This document shows positions 46,051 through 56,494 of a stretch of DNA of 64,000 bases, piece by piece (the stretch's first letter is position 1; each line of letters starts with the position of its first letter). A model generated the notes under the pieces. It had not been told where the DNA came from and did no database searches. It was given only the letters and a program-made list of their open reading frames with translations. This stretch comes from Reticulitermes speratus (Eukaryota; Arthropoda; Insecta; Blattodea; Rhinotermitidae). A program made the position numbers and the translations under genes. The stretch spans positions 38,608,698-38,672,697 of the forward strand of contig JAJKFL010000014.1 in NCBI GenBank assembly GCA_021186555.1, read 5' to 3'.

Positions 46051-46698
46051 ACTACTTATTTTATTGTACTGCTATATACACAAATAATTTGTGGGGTTTT
46101 AATACAGGCTGCATTTAATGCAAGCGTAATGGGACACATTGTCTTACCTTTTCTCTGTCCGTACGTAATTAGGCCTATATTTTATTTAACCATTACACTA
46201 TTCAACACAAGAATAATGCTGGGCAGAAATATGAGGAAGTATTTATACGGAATTTCAACAGACGAGGCAATCATATACGTAATTTGTAAACTGTTCAGAT
46301 GAGCTCTCATTTCGTATTCGCAAAAGCACAAGTTTTCCAAAACTGGAAATTTTACTGTTTAAAGTGTAATTTTAAGAAGCCACCTACTGGGTTTGGACAA
46401 AAAGAAGAAAAATTTTAAATGAATGGACAACCTAAGAGTATACCATTTACCTATTCTTATGCAAGCAATAGAGGACCAAGCTTCGTCAGGGTGGCGTTAT
46501 ATTAATACGCAATAAAAATTGTGTGAATACACATGAAGACCCAAAATGAATGCAGGCACGAGAATCGGAGGAGTGCAAAAGCCACTTCATGACAAGTTGT
46601 CCTTCTTATGTGATAAGGAGACCGTGGAAATGGTCCAGAAACTTGGTAATATCATCGTCACAGCCTCATACTTGGAAATTTAAGAGGAATGCGAGAAA
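46051..46698. other. No recognisable feature
   Basis: May contain decayed LINE sequence leading to the relic at 46995, but no block is convincing. Confidence 0.35.
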
Positions 46699-46708
46699 GA
46701 ATATTACG

Positions 46709-46958
46709 TTTTTTTAAATGGCTCGACAGCCCCTTGGGGGCCTAGTTTTCAAGACTTTGCGATCACACTCAGACACACCACACTCGGTAGGAGTCCTCTG
46801 GACGAGTGATCAGCCCGTCGCAGAGACCTCTATCTGACAACACACAAACACTCACAAGAGACAGACATCCATGCCCCCGGTGGGATTCGAACCCACAATC
46901 CCAGTAAGCGAGCGGCCGCAGACCCACGTCTTAGACCGCGCGGCCACTGGGATCGGCT
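46709..46958 (-). mobile_element. SINE family A copy A5
   Basis: Full-length minus copy with intact tRNA-like head (GGTTCGAATCCC on the minus strand). Target duplication GAATATTACG (46699-46708) and GAATAGTACG (46959-46968). It splits the decayed sequence around it. Confidence 0.9.
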
Positions 46959-46994
46959 GAATAGTACGTTGCTTGTTGCAATAGGAATGGGAGA

Positions 46995-47290
46995 GGCGAA
47001 ATAAAATGAAAGCGACTGGGGATTTAGAAATTTAGGGGTCTGAGGAGGGAAGGAGGAACGGTTAGATGCCCTCTATGTAGCAAGGACGAGAATGAGGTAC
47101 GTGATTCTTTTGAAACGTACAGAAAGGCAAAGACGGACAGAAAAAATTGTGGGTGGTGAATGGTTAATATAAAGGAGAGAATTGCGCCTGAGGGATTTAA
47201 TTAGGTGTACCAAGGTCACAGAATCCAGGAATTTAAGTAAATATTATGCAAGAAGAACTGTAAATAAGAAAACCAAAGAAGAAAAAAGTT
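46995..47290 (+). pseudogene. Possible LINE C-terminal (RNase H/zinc-knuckle end) relic
   Basis: Plus strand: RCPLCSKDENEVRDSFETYR (C..C....D..D.F..C pattern), KTDRKNCGW, then FN-VYQGHRIQEFK. The CPLC..DE..HHxFLxC-like knuckle followed by an RE..LGKYLYK-like tail is seen at the end of some insect LINE ORF2s. Several stops. Confidence 0.45.
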
Positions 47291-47556
47291 CACAGATTTG
47301 AAGATGGGGACGAAATAGGGATGGAGAGGTTATTAATTACAGAAGTACAAAGAAGTAACTAATGCAAGTTATGTGGATCCTAGAGTTCAATTAAGGATTG
47401 CATACTTCAGAAGCCGTGATATTTAGCAGTCATATCGTCTGGAAATATGTACTTTGGACACCACAAACAAATTAGTATTATTGTTATTATCATTGCCATG
47501 TGTATTACTACTTCATCTTCAGCACCTGTACAACTGACTGAGCGTAAGGTGTTAAA

Positions 47557-50200
47557 GAGTCCCGCTGAGTCACGTGAACACATAGTACCATCGTACCTTA
47601 TCACGTTAGAGTCCCGCTGAGTCGCGTGAACACACAGTACCATCGTACCTTATCACGTTAGAGTCCCGCTGAGTCACGTGAACACATAGTACCATCGTAC
47701 CTTATCACGTTAGAGTCCCGCTGAGTCGCGTGAACACACAGTACCATCGTACCTTATCACGTTAGAGTTCCGCTGAGTCACGTGAACACACAGTACCATC
47801 GTACCTTATCACGTTAGAGTTCCGCTGAGTCACGTGAACACACAGTACCATCGTACCTTATCACGTTAGAGTTCCGCTGAGTCACGTGAACACACAGTAC
47901 CATCGTACCTTATCACGTTAGAGTCCCGCTGAGTCGCGTGAACACACAGTACCATCGTACCTTATCACGTTAGAGTCCCGCTGAGTCGCGTGAACACACA
48001 GTACCATCGTACCTTATCACGTTAGAGTTCCGCTGAGTCACGTGAACACACAGTACCATCGTACCTTATCACGTTAGAGTCCCGCTGAGTCGCGTGAACA
48101 CACAGTACCATCGTACCTTATCACGTTAGAGTTCCGCTGAGTCACGTGAACACACAGTACCATCGTACCTTATCACGTTAGAGTTCCGCTGAGTCACGTG
48201 AACACACAGTACCATCGTACCTTATCACGTTAGAGTTCCGCTGAGTCACGTGAACACACAGTACCATCGTACCTTATCACGTTAGAGTTCCGCTGAGTCA
48301 CGTGAACACACAGTACCATCGTACCTTATCACGTTAGAGTCCCGCTGAGTCACGTGAACACACAGAGTACCATCGTACCTTATCACGTTAGAGTCCCGCT
48401 GAGTCACGTGAACACACAGTACCATCGTACCTTATCACGTTAGAGTCCCGCTGAGTCGCGTGAACACACAGTACCATCGTACCTTATCACGTTAGAGTCC
48501 CGCTGAGTCGCGTGAACACACAGTACCATCGTACCTTATCACGTTAGAGTTCCGCTGAGTCACGTGAACACACAGTACCATCGTACCTTATCACGTTAGA
48601 GTCCCGCTGAGTCACGTGAACACATAGTACCATCGTACCTTATCACGTTAGAGTCCCGTTGAGTCACGTGAACACACAGTACCATCGTACCTTATCACGT
48701 TAGAGTCCCGCTGAGTCACGTGAACACACAGTACCATCGTACCTTATCACGTTAGAGTCCCGCTGAGTCACGTGAACACATAGTACCATCCTACCTTATC
48801 ACGTTAGAGTCCCGCTGAGTCACGTGAACACACAGTACCATCGTACCTTATCACGTTAGAGTCCCGCTGAGTCACGTGAACACATAGTACCATCGTACCT
48901 TATCACGTTAGAGTCCCGCTGAGTCACGTGAACACACAGTACCATCGTACCTTATCACGTTAGAGTTCCGCTGAGTCACGTGAACACACAGTACCATCGT
49001 ACCTTATCACGTTAGAGTCCCGCTGAGTCACGTGAACACATAGTACCATCGTACCTTATCACGTTAGTCCCGCTGAGTCACGTGAACACATAGTACCATC
49101 GTACCTTATTACGTTAGAGTCCCGCTGAGTCACGTGAACACATAGTACCATCGTATCTTATCACGTTAGAGTCCCGCTGAGTCACGTGAACACACAGTAC
49201 CATCGTACCTTATCACGTTAGAGTTCCGCTGAGTCACGTGAACACACAGTACCATCGTACCTTATCACGTTAGAGTCCCGCTGAGTCACGTGAACACATA
49301 GTACCATCGTACCTTATCACGTTAGAGTCCCGCTGAGTCACGTGAACACACAATACCATCGTACCTTATCACGTTAGAGTCCCGCTGAGTCTCGTGAACA
49401 CATAGTACAATCGTATCTTATCACGTTAGAGTCCCGCTGAGTCACGTGAACACATAGTACCATCGTACCTTATCACGTTAGTCCCGCTGAGTCACGTGAA
49501 CACATAGTACCATCGTACCTTATCACGTTAGAGTCCCGCTGAGTCACGTGAACACAAGTACCATCGTACCTTATCACGTTAGAGTCCCGTTGAGTCACGT
49601 GAACACACAGTACCATCGTACCTTATCACGTTAGAGTCCCGCTGAGTCACGTGAACACACAGTACCATCGTACCTTATCACGTTAGAGTCCCGCTGAGTC
49701 ACGTGAACACATAGTACCATCGTACCTTATCACGTTAGAGTCCCGCTGAGTCACGTGAACACATAGTACCATCGTACCTTATCATGTTAGAGTCCCGCTG
49801 AGTCACGTGAACACACAGTACCATCGTACTTTATCACGTTAGAGTCCCGCTGAGTCACGTGAACACATAGTACCATCGTACCTTATCACGTTAGAGTCCC
49901 GCTGAGTCACGTGAACACACAGTACCATCGTACCTTATCACGTTAGAGTCCCGCTGAGTCACGTGAACACATAGTACCATCGTACCTTACCACGTTACAG
50001 TCCCGCTGAGTCTCGTGAACACATAGTACCATCGTATCTTATCACGTTAGAGTCCCGCTGAGTCACGTGAACACATAGTACCATCGTACCTTATCACGTT
50101 AGAGTCCCGCTGAGTCACGTGAAAACATAGTACCATCGTACCTTATCATGTTAGAGTCCCGCTGAGTCACGTGAACACATAGTACCATCGTACCTTATCA
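47557..50200. repeat. 52-bp minisatellite, about 51 copies
   Basis: Largest array. Unit TCCCGCTGAGTCACGTGAAC, ACACAGTACCATCGTACCTT, ATCACGTTAGAG. Position 13 alternates A/G (GTCACGTG or GTCGCGTG), TCCCG/TTCCG and CACAG/CATAG also vary, in blocks: GTCGCGTG only in the left half, CATAG mostly in the right half. Two copies lack AGAG. Confidence 0.98.
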
Positions 50201-50439
50201 GTAATTCGTTGTTGGGAAGTAACCGAAGGAAAAGCTAAGAAAACACGAACCAAAACCGCGTAAACATGTTGGACTATTTTTAATATAAACTGTATTAAAT
50301 AGCAGATAATAAAGAGTGTACATTTGTCGGATTACGATTTTATATAATCAACAAATGTACTGTACAAATAACATAAAACATTGTGTAAAGTATTCATACA
50401 GAACAAGTTCCACATTATTATGATATACTTTAGACCAGC
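50201..50439. other. No recognisable feature
   Basis: AT-rich spacer right of the 52-bp array; nothing supported. Confidence 0.4.
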
Positions 50440-50690
50440 CTCAGTCATACGTAGGTTACTTTATTTAAATTCGACATTTGTGGAAACAGACCGCTTGGAA
50501 GACCTAGGACTAAATGGGATAAAAATATTGAAATCGATAATAAGTATGAGTCAGGGCGTGGGCTGGATTAATCTGGCTGGGGACAGAGACAAGTGGCATG
50601 CTGTTGTGAACACAGGTTCCATGAAATGAGGGAATTTCTTGACTGAGGAACTGTTGACTTTCAAAGAAGGACTTCCAGCCATGTAGATAG
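50440..50690 (+). pseudogene. Non-LTR retrotransposon C-terminal relic
   Basis: One frame reads GNRPLGRPRTKWDKNIEID (the G.RPLGRPR..W.DNI..D block), and another frame continues VGWINLAGDRDKWHAVVNTG (the W..LAQDRD.WRALVN block), so one frameshift separates them. The continuation GNFLTEELLTFKEGL-like matches the end of the same LINE type as at 54580. Confidence 0.75.
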
Positions 50691-50949
50691 TTACGTAGTT
50701 TATGGCATTATGACTTATAGGGTCTTTATTAGAAGAATGTATTTCGGTCTGGATCAATGAAAGAATTGGTGTAATGTGCTGTCGCTAGTCTCGTTGATTG
50801 GTTGGCTGCTGAAGTGTTTAGTTGGACTTATGACGTATATGGTAGGACGGATGAATGATTGGTTGGATTTGTGTAAATTTTAAAGGATACGTTGGCAGTA
50901 TGGAATTACGAATGTTTGTTTGGACCTGTGTTTGTTTGGTTAGATGAAC
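50691..50949. other. No recognisable feature
   Basis: Nothing supported. Confidence 0.4.
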
Positions 50950-50959
50950 TGATGATTAG

Positions 50960-51210
50960 GTGATCTCAGGCTTCCGCCGCGATGTTGATGGGATCTGCGC
51001 TCTTCTGAGATATTAAGCGGCGTCGTGTAGTAATTGTTTACCGACGTTTCGGGACAACGTATCGGTCCCATCTTCACGGGTCAAGAGTCCTACGGTTCAA
51101 GAGTCCTACTCAGACTCTTGACCCGGGAAGATGGAACCGATACGTTGTCCCGAAACGTCGGTAAACAATTACCACAAAACGCCGCGTAATATCCCAGAAG
51201 AGCGAAGATC
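50960..51210. mobile_element. P8: Penelope-like inverted-repeat element
   Basis: Arms about 50992-51090 and 51110-51210, sharing GTTTACCGACGTTTCGGGAC. The left side alone has a 32-base extension (GTGATCTCAGGCTTCCGCCG...). Perfect 10-bp target duplication TGATGATTAG at 50950-50959 and 51211-51220. The motif reads GTGAAGATGGGAC ... GTCCCGAAACGTCGG on the minus strand, with ACC/GGT able to pair around it. Same subfamily as P11. Confidence 0.7.
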
Positions 51211-51220
51211 TGATGATTAG

Positions 51221-51786
51221 ATGCTTAGTTAGGTGGATGCAGGAACTGTATACGTAACTGTCTGGTTAATTAGCTGCTTGGACTTATTCAAAGATAGTCT
51301 GCATCCTCTAATTCAACGTTACATGATAATGTCATCAATTTAAAGCACTGTTACGTAAACCAATGATATCATATGGCGACTGCGAACTCTTCTGTATCTC
51401 CCATTTACATCTACAAATTCTATTTAATTTCCTCCAGTTCGACACTACGTTGGAATATCCGCAATTCTCTTGCGATATTGTGTGAACTTTTACACGTCTT
51501 TCTTACCGCAGCTGCAATTATGGCATCTTCAGTGTTTGGTATCTGTGGGTGATCTCCACTCGAAAGTACCATACGTGTTACAATTCCTATCTGACAGAGT
51601 TGCCGCTACAATTGCAGAATCACATTAGCGTCTGGTTTATATCGGCCATGATAATATAGCGCACTTTACTTTGCACCAACAACGACTTGACAATATTTGG
51701 CACATGTCTCGTATATTGTAAATCCACTGACATTTTCAGGTTCCTATCCTTATTTCCTGATGACTTACGGCTACCAAAAAAGAGAC
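51221..51786. other. No recognisable feature
   Basis: Nothing supported. Confidence 0.4.
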
Positions 51787-51910
51787 ACATACAGGCATTT
51801 CACACTGTTGACACCGTGCATCTTCGTCATATTAAATTAAGTTATAAACCAACCGAAGCACACTAAAACCACTTTTTAAGTAGCTTTATTATAAAATTGT
51901 TAAAATTGTA

Positions 51911-51950
51911 CCCCTACACGTGTTTCGATCCTAGGATCATCGTCAGGGGG
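51911..51950 (-). ncRNA. Hammerhead-ribozyme-like motif, P9 left arm (best candidate)
   Basis: Minus strand: CCCC, CTGACGA, T, hairpin GATCC-TA-GGATC, GAAA, C-ACGT-GT, A, GGGG. Stem I four G-C pairs, stem II five pairs, helix III two pairs with an ACGU loop, cleavage expected after the A at 51915. Only the extra U departs from a type-I hammerhead; position 7 (C here) is free in the family. Confidence 0.45.
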
Positions 51951-52200
51951 GTTTATTGCTAAAAGCTACAGTCACTTCAACACATGATTTAAAATATTCT
52001 ATCTGCACTTTGAAACATAAGTTAAAATCTTGTAAAAAGATTCTCTAAAAGTTGTAAAATTATATCTACCCATCTACAGTGCTTTTATAATTTTACAACT
52101 TTTAGAGAATCTTTTTACAAGATTTTAACTTATGTTTCAAAGTGCAGATAGAATATTTTAAATCATGTGTTGAAGTGACTGCAGCTTTTAGCAATAAACT

Positions 52201-52238
52201 CCCCTGACGATGATCCTAGAATCGAAACACGTGTAGGG
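52201..52238 (+). ncRNA. Hammerhead-ribozyme-like motif, P9 right arm
   Basis: CCC, CTGACGA, T, GAT...ATC, GAAA, C-ACGT-GT, A, GGG. Stem II is shortened to three pairs by a G-to-A change relative to the left arm, and stem I is one pair shorter. Predicted cleavage after A52235. Confidence 0.4.
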
Positions 52239-52328
52239 TATAATTTTAACAATTTTATAATAAAGCTACTTAAAAAGTGGTTTTGGTGTGCATCGGTTGG
52301 TTTATAACTTAATTTAACATACAGGCAT

Positions 52329-53084
52329 ATTGCTTTATTATATATGTGGGACAATTTAAGTTGGGCATTATGCGATCTCGTGGTCATAATACGGCAGTGG
52401 AGAGCTCTGGTGGTATGAATGTGCAGGCAAGGAGAAGTAGAATGTTTAGGTAGGTATCAAGGTGTGACCCAGTGTGCAAAATAGCTTGGGACTTCTTAAC
52501 GCGACCTCTAGTCCATCTCTTTGTCTACCCGGGCCTCTGTCTATGAAAATTTTAATCATGAAAAATATCATTCAGATGTCTGGACACGATATCCACATTG
52601 TGAATGTAATGTGTGATTTATTGAATGATTAATTATGTCCAGATATATTATCTTATGTGTATTTATAAGCATAACCTTAGATTGTTGACATATTAGAGTT
52701 CGTTTTTACAACAGCTTTAACAATATCTTACAGCAATATTTTATTCAAGTAAAGAATTTTTATCAAAATAATGAATACACATTCTTTGTCAAAACTTGAG
52801 AATTTGTATATTTATCAGCTGGACTGTTATGTTGGTGTATGCACTGTAAAACCTTGATATTTCTTATTGTATTGCGTTTGACTCTGGGATATTCGCCCAG
52901 CTGGGCTGAAACAAGTTGGAAACATAAGAATATTTGGGTGTTTTATCAACATAGTGTTTGATTGCTTCTTTTATTTCTGTTTATCTTTCCAAATAGTTTC
53001 CTCCAACCCCCAGTAACGTTCGAGACTTGTAGTAAAGGTACTCATTTCGAATCTGTTTTTGTATAACAACTGTCGTGATAGAGG
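52329..53084. other. No recognisable feature
   Basis: Nothing supported. Confidence 0.4.
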
Positions 53085-53094
53085 TTCCGGGTTT

Positions 53095-53356
53095 TTTTTT
53101 TTCTATGGCTTGACAGCCCTATATGGGCCTGGGCCTCCTCGTTTAGTCGAGGTTTCACGATCACACACTTTAGACACACCACAGTCGGTAGAACTCCTCT
53201 GGACGAGTGATCAGCCCGTCGCAGAGACCTCTACCTGACAACACACAACACTCACAACAGACAGACATCCATGCCCCCGGTGGGATTCGAACCCACGATC
53301 CTAGTAAGCGAGCGGCCGCAGACCCACACCTTAGACCGCACGGCCACTGGATCAGG
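53095..53356 (-). mobile_element. SINE family A copy A6
   Basis: Full-length minus copy. Flanks TTCCGGGTTT (53085-53094) and CTCCGGGTTT (53357-53366) form the target duplication. Confidence 0.9.
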
Positions 53357-53366
53357 CTCCGGGTTT

Positions 53367-54107
53367 ATCCCCAGAATAATTCCAAGAATACCTTCACAAT
53401 AAGTCACGATCACTTCATTCAAAATTAATCTGTTTTAGTGTAAGTCCCCATGTAACGTTTGCAGTTCAGAGAGTGTCTTGAGAATGAAATATGGGTTAGG
53501 TTACACACTAAGATAAAGCTGATCTTTTCGTAATTAATTACACTGTCTTGAAGATGTAAGGGAATTGGAGGTACAGCTCCACCCATTTCTAGCCTAAACA
53601 TTAGATTTAGATAAGGAATACGCTTCAAACTCCGGGTACTTTATTACCTGTTTTAGAGTCTCGGTGGTGATTGTGCATCAAATTGATGGGGTCGGTCTTG
53701 AGGGGTATAGAGAAGAGAGAAAAGCCTAGCCCTGTCGGCAGGTGAAACGTGAGTCTCTATTAGCCAGTCATTATATTGCAGTTGCACCAAGTCCTGCTGC
53801 CTAACTTAGACAATTTGCGTCCTCAAGAAAGCCCGCTTCCTCTTATAACCTAATTACTACTTATAATAAAGTTACTGCACATTTAACGTTGTGATACTCT
53901 CTCCTCTTTTCTTTTGCAAAATGCCATGAATTTTATTTTCTGAAAATTAAATTGAAATTTCCCCCTTTTATTGTCTCAGGACTCTTTGAGAAACTTTGAC
54001 AATAATATTCCACGTTTCAGAATATCTTAACATTCCTGTAAAATTAATTACATTGAATGCTTGTGCAAGAAAACTGACTGTCATTTACGTTGTTTTAATC
54101 AATAGAA
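53367..54107. other. No recognisable feature
   Basis: Nothing supported. Confidence 0.4.
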
Positions 54108-54121
54108 TCCCAATTTTGAAT

Positions 54122-54385
54122 TTTGTTTTGTATGGCTCGACAGCCCTATATGGGCCTGGGCCTCCTCGTTTCGTCGAGGTTTCATGGTCACACACATTTC
54201 AGACACACCACAGTCGGTAGGACTCCTCTGGACGAGAGACCAGACCGTCGCAGAGACCTCTACCTGACAACACACAACACTCACAACAGACAGACATCCA
54301 TATCCTGGTGGGATTCGAACCCACAATCCCAGTAAGCGAGCGGCCGAAGACCCACGCCTTAGACCGCGCGGCCACTGGGATCGGC
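54122..54385 (-). mobile_element. SINE family A copy A7
   Basis: Full-length minus copy with a perfect 14-bp target duplication, TCCCAATTTTGAAT (54108-54121 and 54386-54399). Shares the CCCTATATGGGCCTGGGCC variant with A6, so the two are of one subfamily. Confidence 0.95.
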
Positions 54386-54579
54386 TCCCAATTTTGAATA
54401 GTTCTTTTTATTGTTGGATCTCGGTTTAATCTTTAAATTCAGGGAATTTCTGCTACCGTTCGATTCAGAACCTTGGCTTCCCATTTACAATCTAAGATTA
54501 CAAAGATTGAAATATTACAAATTGAAACTTTACCCGTTGCTTTCTACATGGGTGTGAAATTGGTTTATCACATTAAGGG

Positions 54580-55015
54580 AAGAATATGAGCTGTAAGAAA
54601 AGTTGGGTGATGAGGCAGATATTTCGGCTTATGAGGGCGGAAGTGACAGGAGATGGATGAAAAATACAGTGAAGGGCTTTATACTGTGTGCTGCTTACCA
54701 AACAATATTCAGATCACCAAATCGAGGAAGATGAGGTGAGCAGTGCCTGTAGCACGTATGGGAGAAAATGAAATACATGCTTCTGGTGGGCAAACCTGAA
54801 TGAAATAGGCCACTTGAAAGACACAGGCCTAGTTGGGATGAATATATCAAAGGGAATGATTTGGGAGGGCGTGGAGTGACTTTATCTGGCCTAGCTTTAG
54901 GACACATTGCAGGCTTCTGTGAATACAATAATCAACTTTTGGGTTGCATAAAATGCGGGAACTTTCTTGACTTTGTGAAGAATTATTAGCTTCTTTACAA
55001 GACCTCTACTACTTT
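54580..55015 (+). pseudogene. Non-LTR retrotransposon C-terminal relic
   Basis: Across frames: IQITKSRKMR-AVPVARMGE (the IK.RR.RWAGHVARMGE block), LLVGKPE, RPLERHRPSWDEYIKGND (G.RPLGRPR.RWEDNIK.D), LALGHIAGFCE and KCGNFLDFVKN. Same LINE type as 38830-40100 and 50440-50690, and lacking the reverse transcriptase. At least three frameshifts. Confidence 0.75.
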
Positions 55016-55250
55016 GAATTACGCTGGGTTTTATTCCAGCCAGTTTAAACCAGTCAAATCAATTTTCAGCCTATAGTCATTCAAGACCAATTTGGCCCAA
55101 TCAGAAACAGACTTGTATTCCGAATCAATCACATTCACCAACAAACGCATACAATGGGATTATAAATTGTACATAAGTTTTAAATAAGTTCTACATGTTT
55201 CGGCGCCGAGGTGCCATCCTCAGGGAGTATCAAATACAAAGGAGTGCAAG

Positions 55251-55490
55251 AATGGTAAACTAGCTGGATATCCAATGATAGATATTAAAGCAACATTATA
55301 TGATGGATCATATCATGATGTCGATTCATCACAAATGGCATATGTATTTGCTGCTAGTTTAGCTTTAAGAGAAGCTGCAAAAGTACGTAAACCAGTTATC
55401 TTAGAACTAATCATGGCAGTTGAAGTTCTTGTTCCTGAAGAATACTATGGGGATGTTATGGGCAACTTATCATTAAGACGTGGACAAAAG
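55251..55490 (+). pseudogene. fusA: Bacterial elongation factor G fragment (end of domain IV, start of V)
   Basis: Eighty codons without a stop: [80 protein letters not shown]. This is the highly conserved segment of bacterial EF-G, the translocation GTPase: [16 protein letters not shown] at the domain IV tip, the LEPIM that opens domain V (here LELIM) and PEEY.GDVMGDL..RRG. Mitochondrial EF-G1 lacks [10 protein letters not shown], so a host gene is unlikely. Codons end mostly in A or T, and the wording is closest to Mollicutes (Mycoplasma/Spiroplasma) as I remember them. It has no start, GTPase domain or C-terminus, and begins and ends exactly within the left arm of P10. Odd residues at conserved sites (P-to-L, D-to-N) suggest decay without selection. 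An assembly chimera must be excluded. Confidence 0.85.
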
Positions 55491-55800
55491 TCTGTGAAGT
55501 GCAATGCCAAGTAGAAAGATATTTAAAAATATTTAAATTATAAAATCTACAGTACAGAGCACCTCCTGGCAACATACACACCGACACGCGCCACTGGAAC
55601 TGGATAATCTTGGATCGCAGAAGATGGACTCAGCTGTTTGCATGCATGCACTATGCGTAATGTAAACAGACCTTGGACTGTGACCTGGAACGTGACAGAC
55701 TTACGATAAACATGTCAGTACCGCCGTAATTCTGTACTTACCATTTTATATATTATATAATTTTAATCTTACTGCTTGGCTTTGCACTTCCCAGTTTGAT

Positions 55801-56440
55801 GTATTGGTGCTTGTACTGGTGCTTGTACTGGTGCTTGTATTGGTGCTTGTATTGGTGCTTGTACTGGTGCTTGTACTGGTGCTTGTATTGGTGCTTGTAC
55901 TGGTGCTTGTACTGGTGCTTGTACTGGTGCTTGTATTGGTGCTTGTATTGGTGCTTGTACTGGTGCTTGTACTGGTGCTTGTATTGGTGCTTGTATTGGT
56001 GCTTGTACTGGTGCTTGTACTGGTGCTTGTATTGGTGCTTGTACTGGTGCTTGTACTGGTGCTTGTACTGGTGCTTGTATTGGTGCTTGTATTGGTGCTT
56101 GTACTGGTGCTTGTACTGGTGCTTGTATTGGTGCTTGTACTGGTGCTTGTACTGGTGCTTGTACTGGTGCTTGTATTGGTGCTTGTACTGGTGCTTGTAC
56201 TGGTGCTTGTACTGGTGCTTGTACTGGTGCTTGTACTGGTGCTTGTACTGGTGCTTGTACTGGTGCTTGTACTGGTGCTTGTATTGGTGCTTGTACTGGT
56301 GCTTGTATTGGTGCTTGTATTGGTGCTTGTACTGGTGCTTGTATTGGTGCTTGTATTGGTGCTTGTACTGGTGCTTGTACTGGTGCTTGTATTGGTGCTT
56401 GTACTGGTGCTTGTATTGGTGCTTGTATTGGTGCTTGTAC
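55801..56440. repeat. 12-bp minisatellite, 53 copies
   Basis: Unit TGGTGCTTGTAC, with C/T as the only variant (GTACTGG or GTATTGG). The last copy runs straight into the P10 arm at CTTGTACTCCTTTG, so the unit was built from arm sequence. Open in several frames; not coding. Confidence 0.98.
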
Positions 56441-56494
56441 TCCTTTGTATTTGAGATTCCCTGAGGATGGCGCCTCGGCGCTGAAACTTGTAGG

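Larger units (their letters stand above)
51799..52316. mobile_element. P9: Penelope-like inverted-repeat element (best example)
   Basis: Perfect 12-bp target duplication ACATACAGGCAT at 51787-51798 and 52317-52328. Arms 51833-52060 and 52082-52316 are about 95% complementary over more than 200 bases. One-sided 34-base extension at 51799-51832 includes ACACCGTGCATCTTCG, the same word as P2. Both arms carry an excellent hammerhead-like motif (own entries). No coding capacity. Confidence 0.75.

Noticed and set aside
45865..46302. 145-codon open frame with a hydrophobic segment
   Set aside because: Begins inside SINE B3; the rest has no family motif.
47557..50200. CRISPR-like array
   Set aside because: Units are contiguous with no unique spacers, and the genome is eukaryotic; it is a minisatellite. 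The same applies to the other arrays.
55251..55490. Host mitochondrial EF-G exon
   Set aside because: Mitochondrial EF-G1 differs strongly in the [10 protein letters not shown] region, there are no splice sites at the ends, and the piece lies inside transposon arms.
55251..55490. Fragment from the cockroach endosymbiont Blattabacterium
   Set aside because: Bacteroidetes EF-G, as I recall it, lacks the [20 protein letters not shown] wording; a Mollicute-like source fits better. Only a tree can settle it.
55796..56464. Open frames of more than 200 codons reading (WCLY)n or (VL)n
   Set aside because: The 12-bp array is open in several frames; nothing indicates translation.
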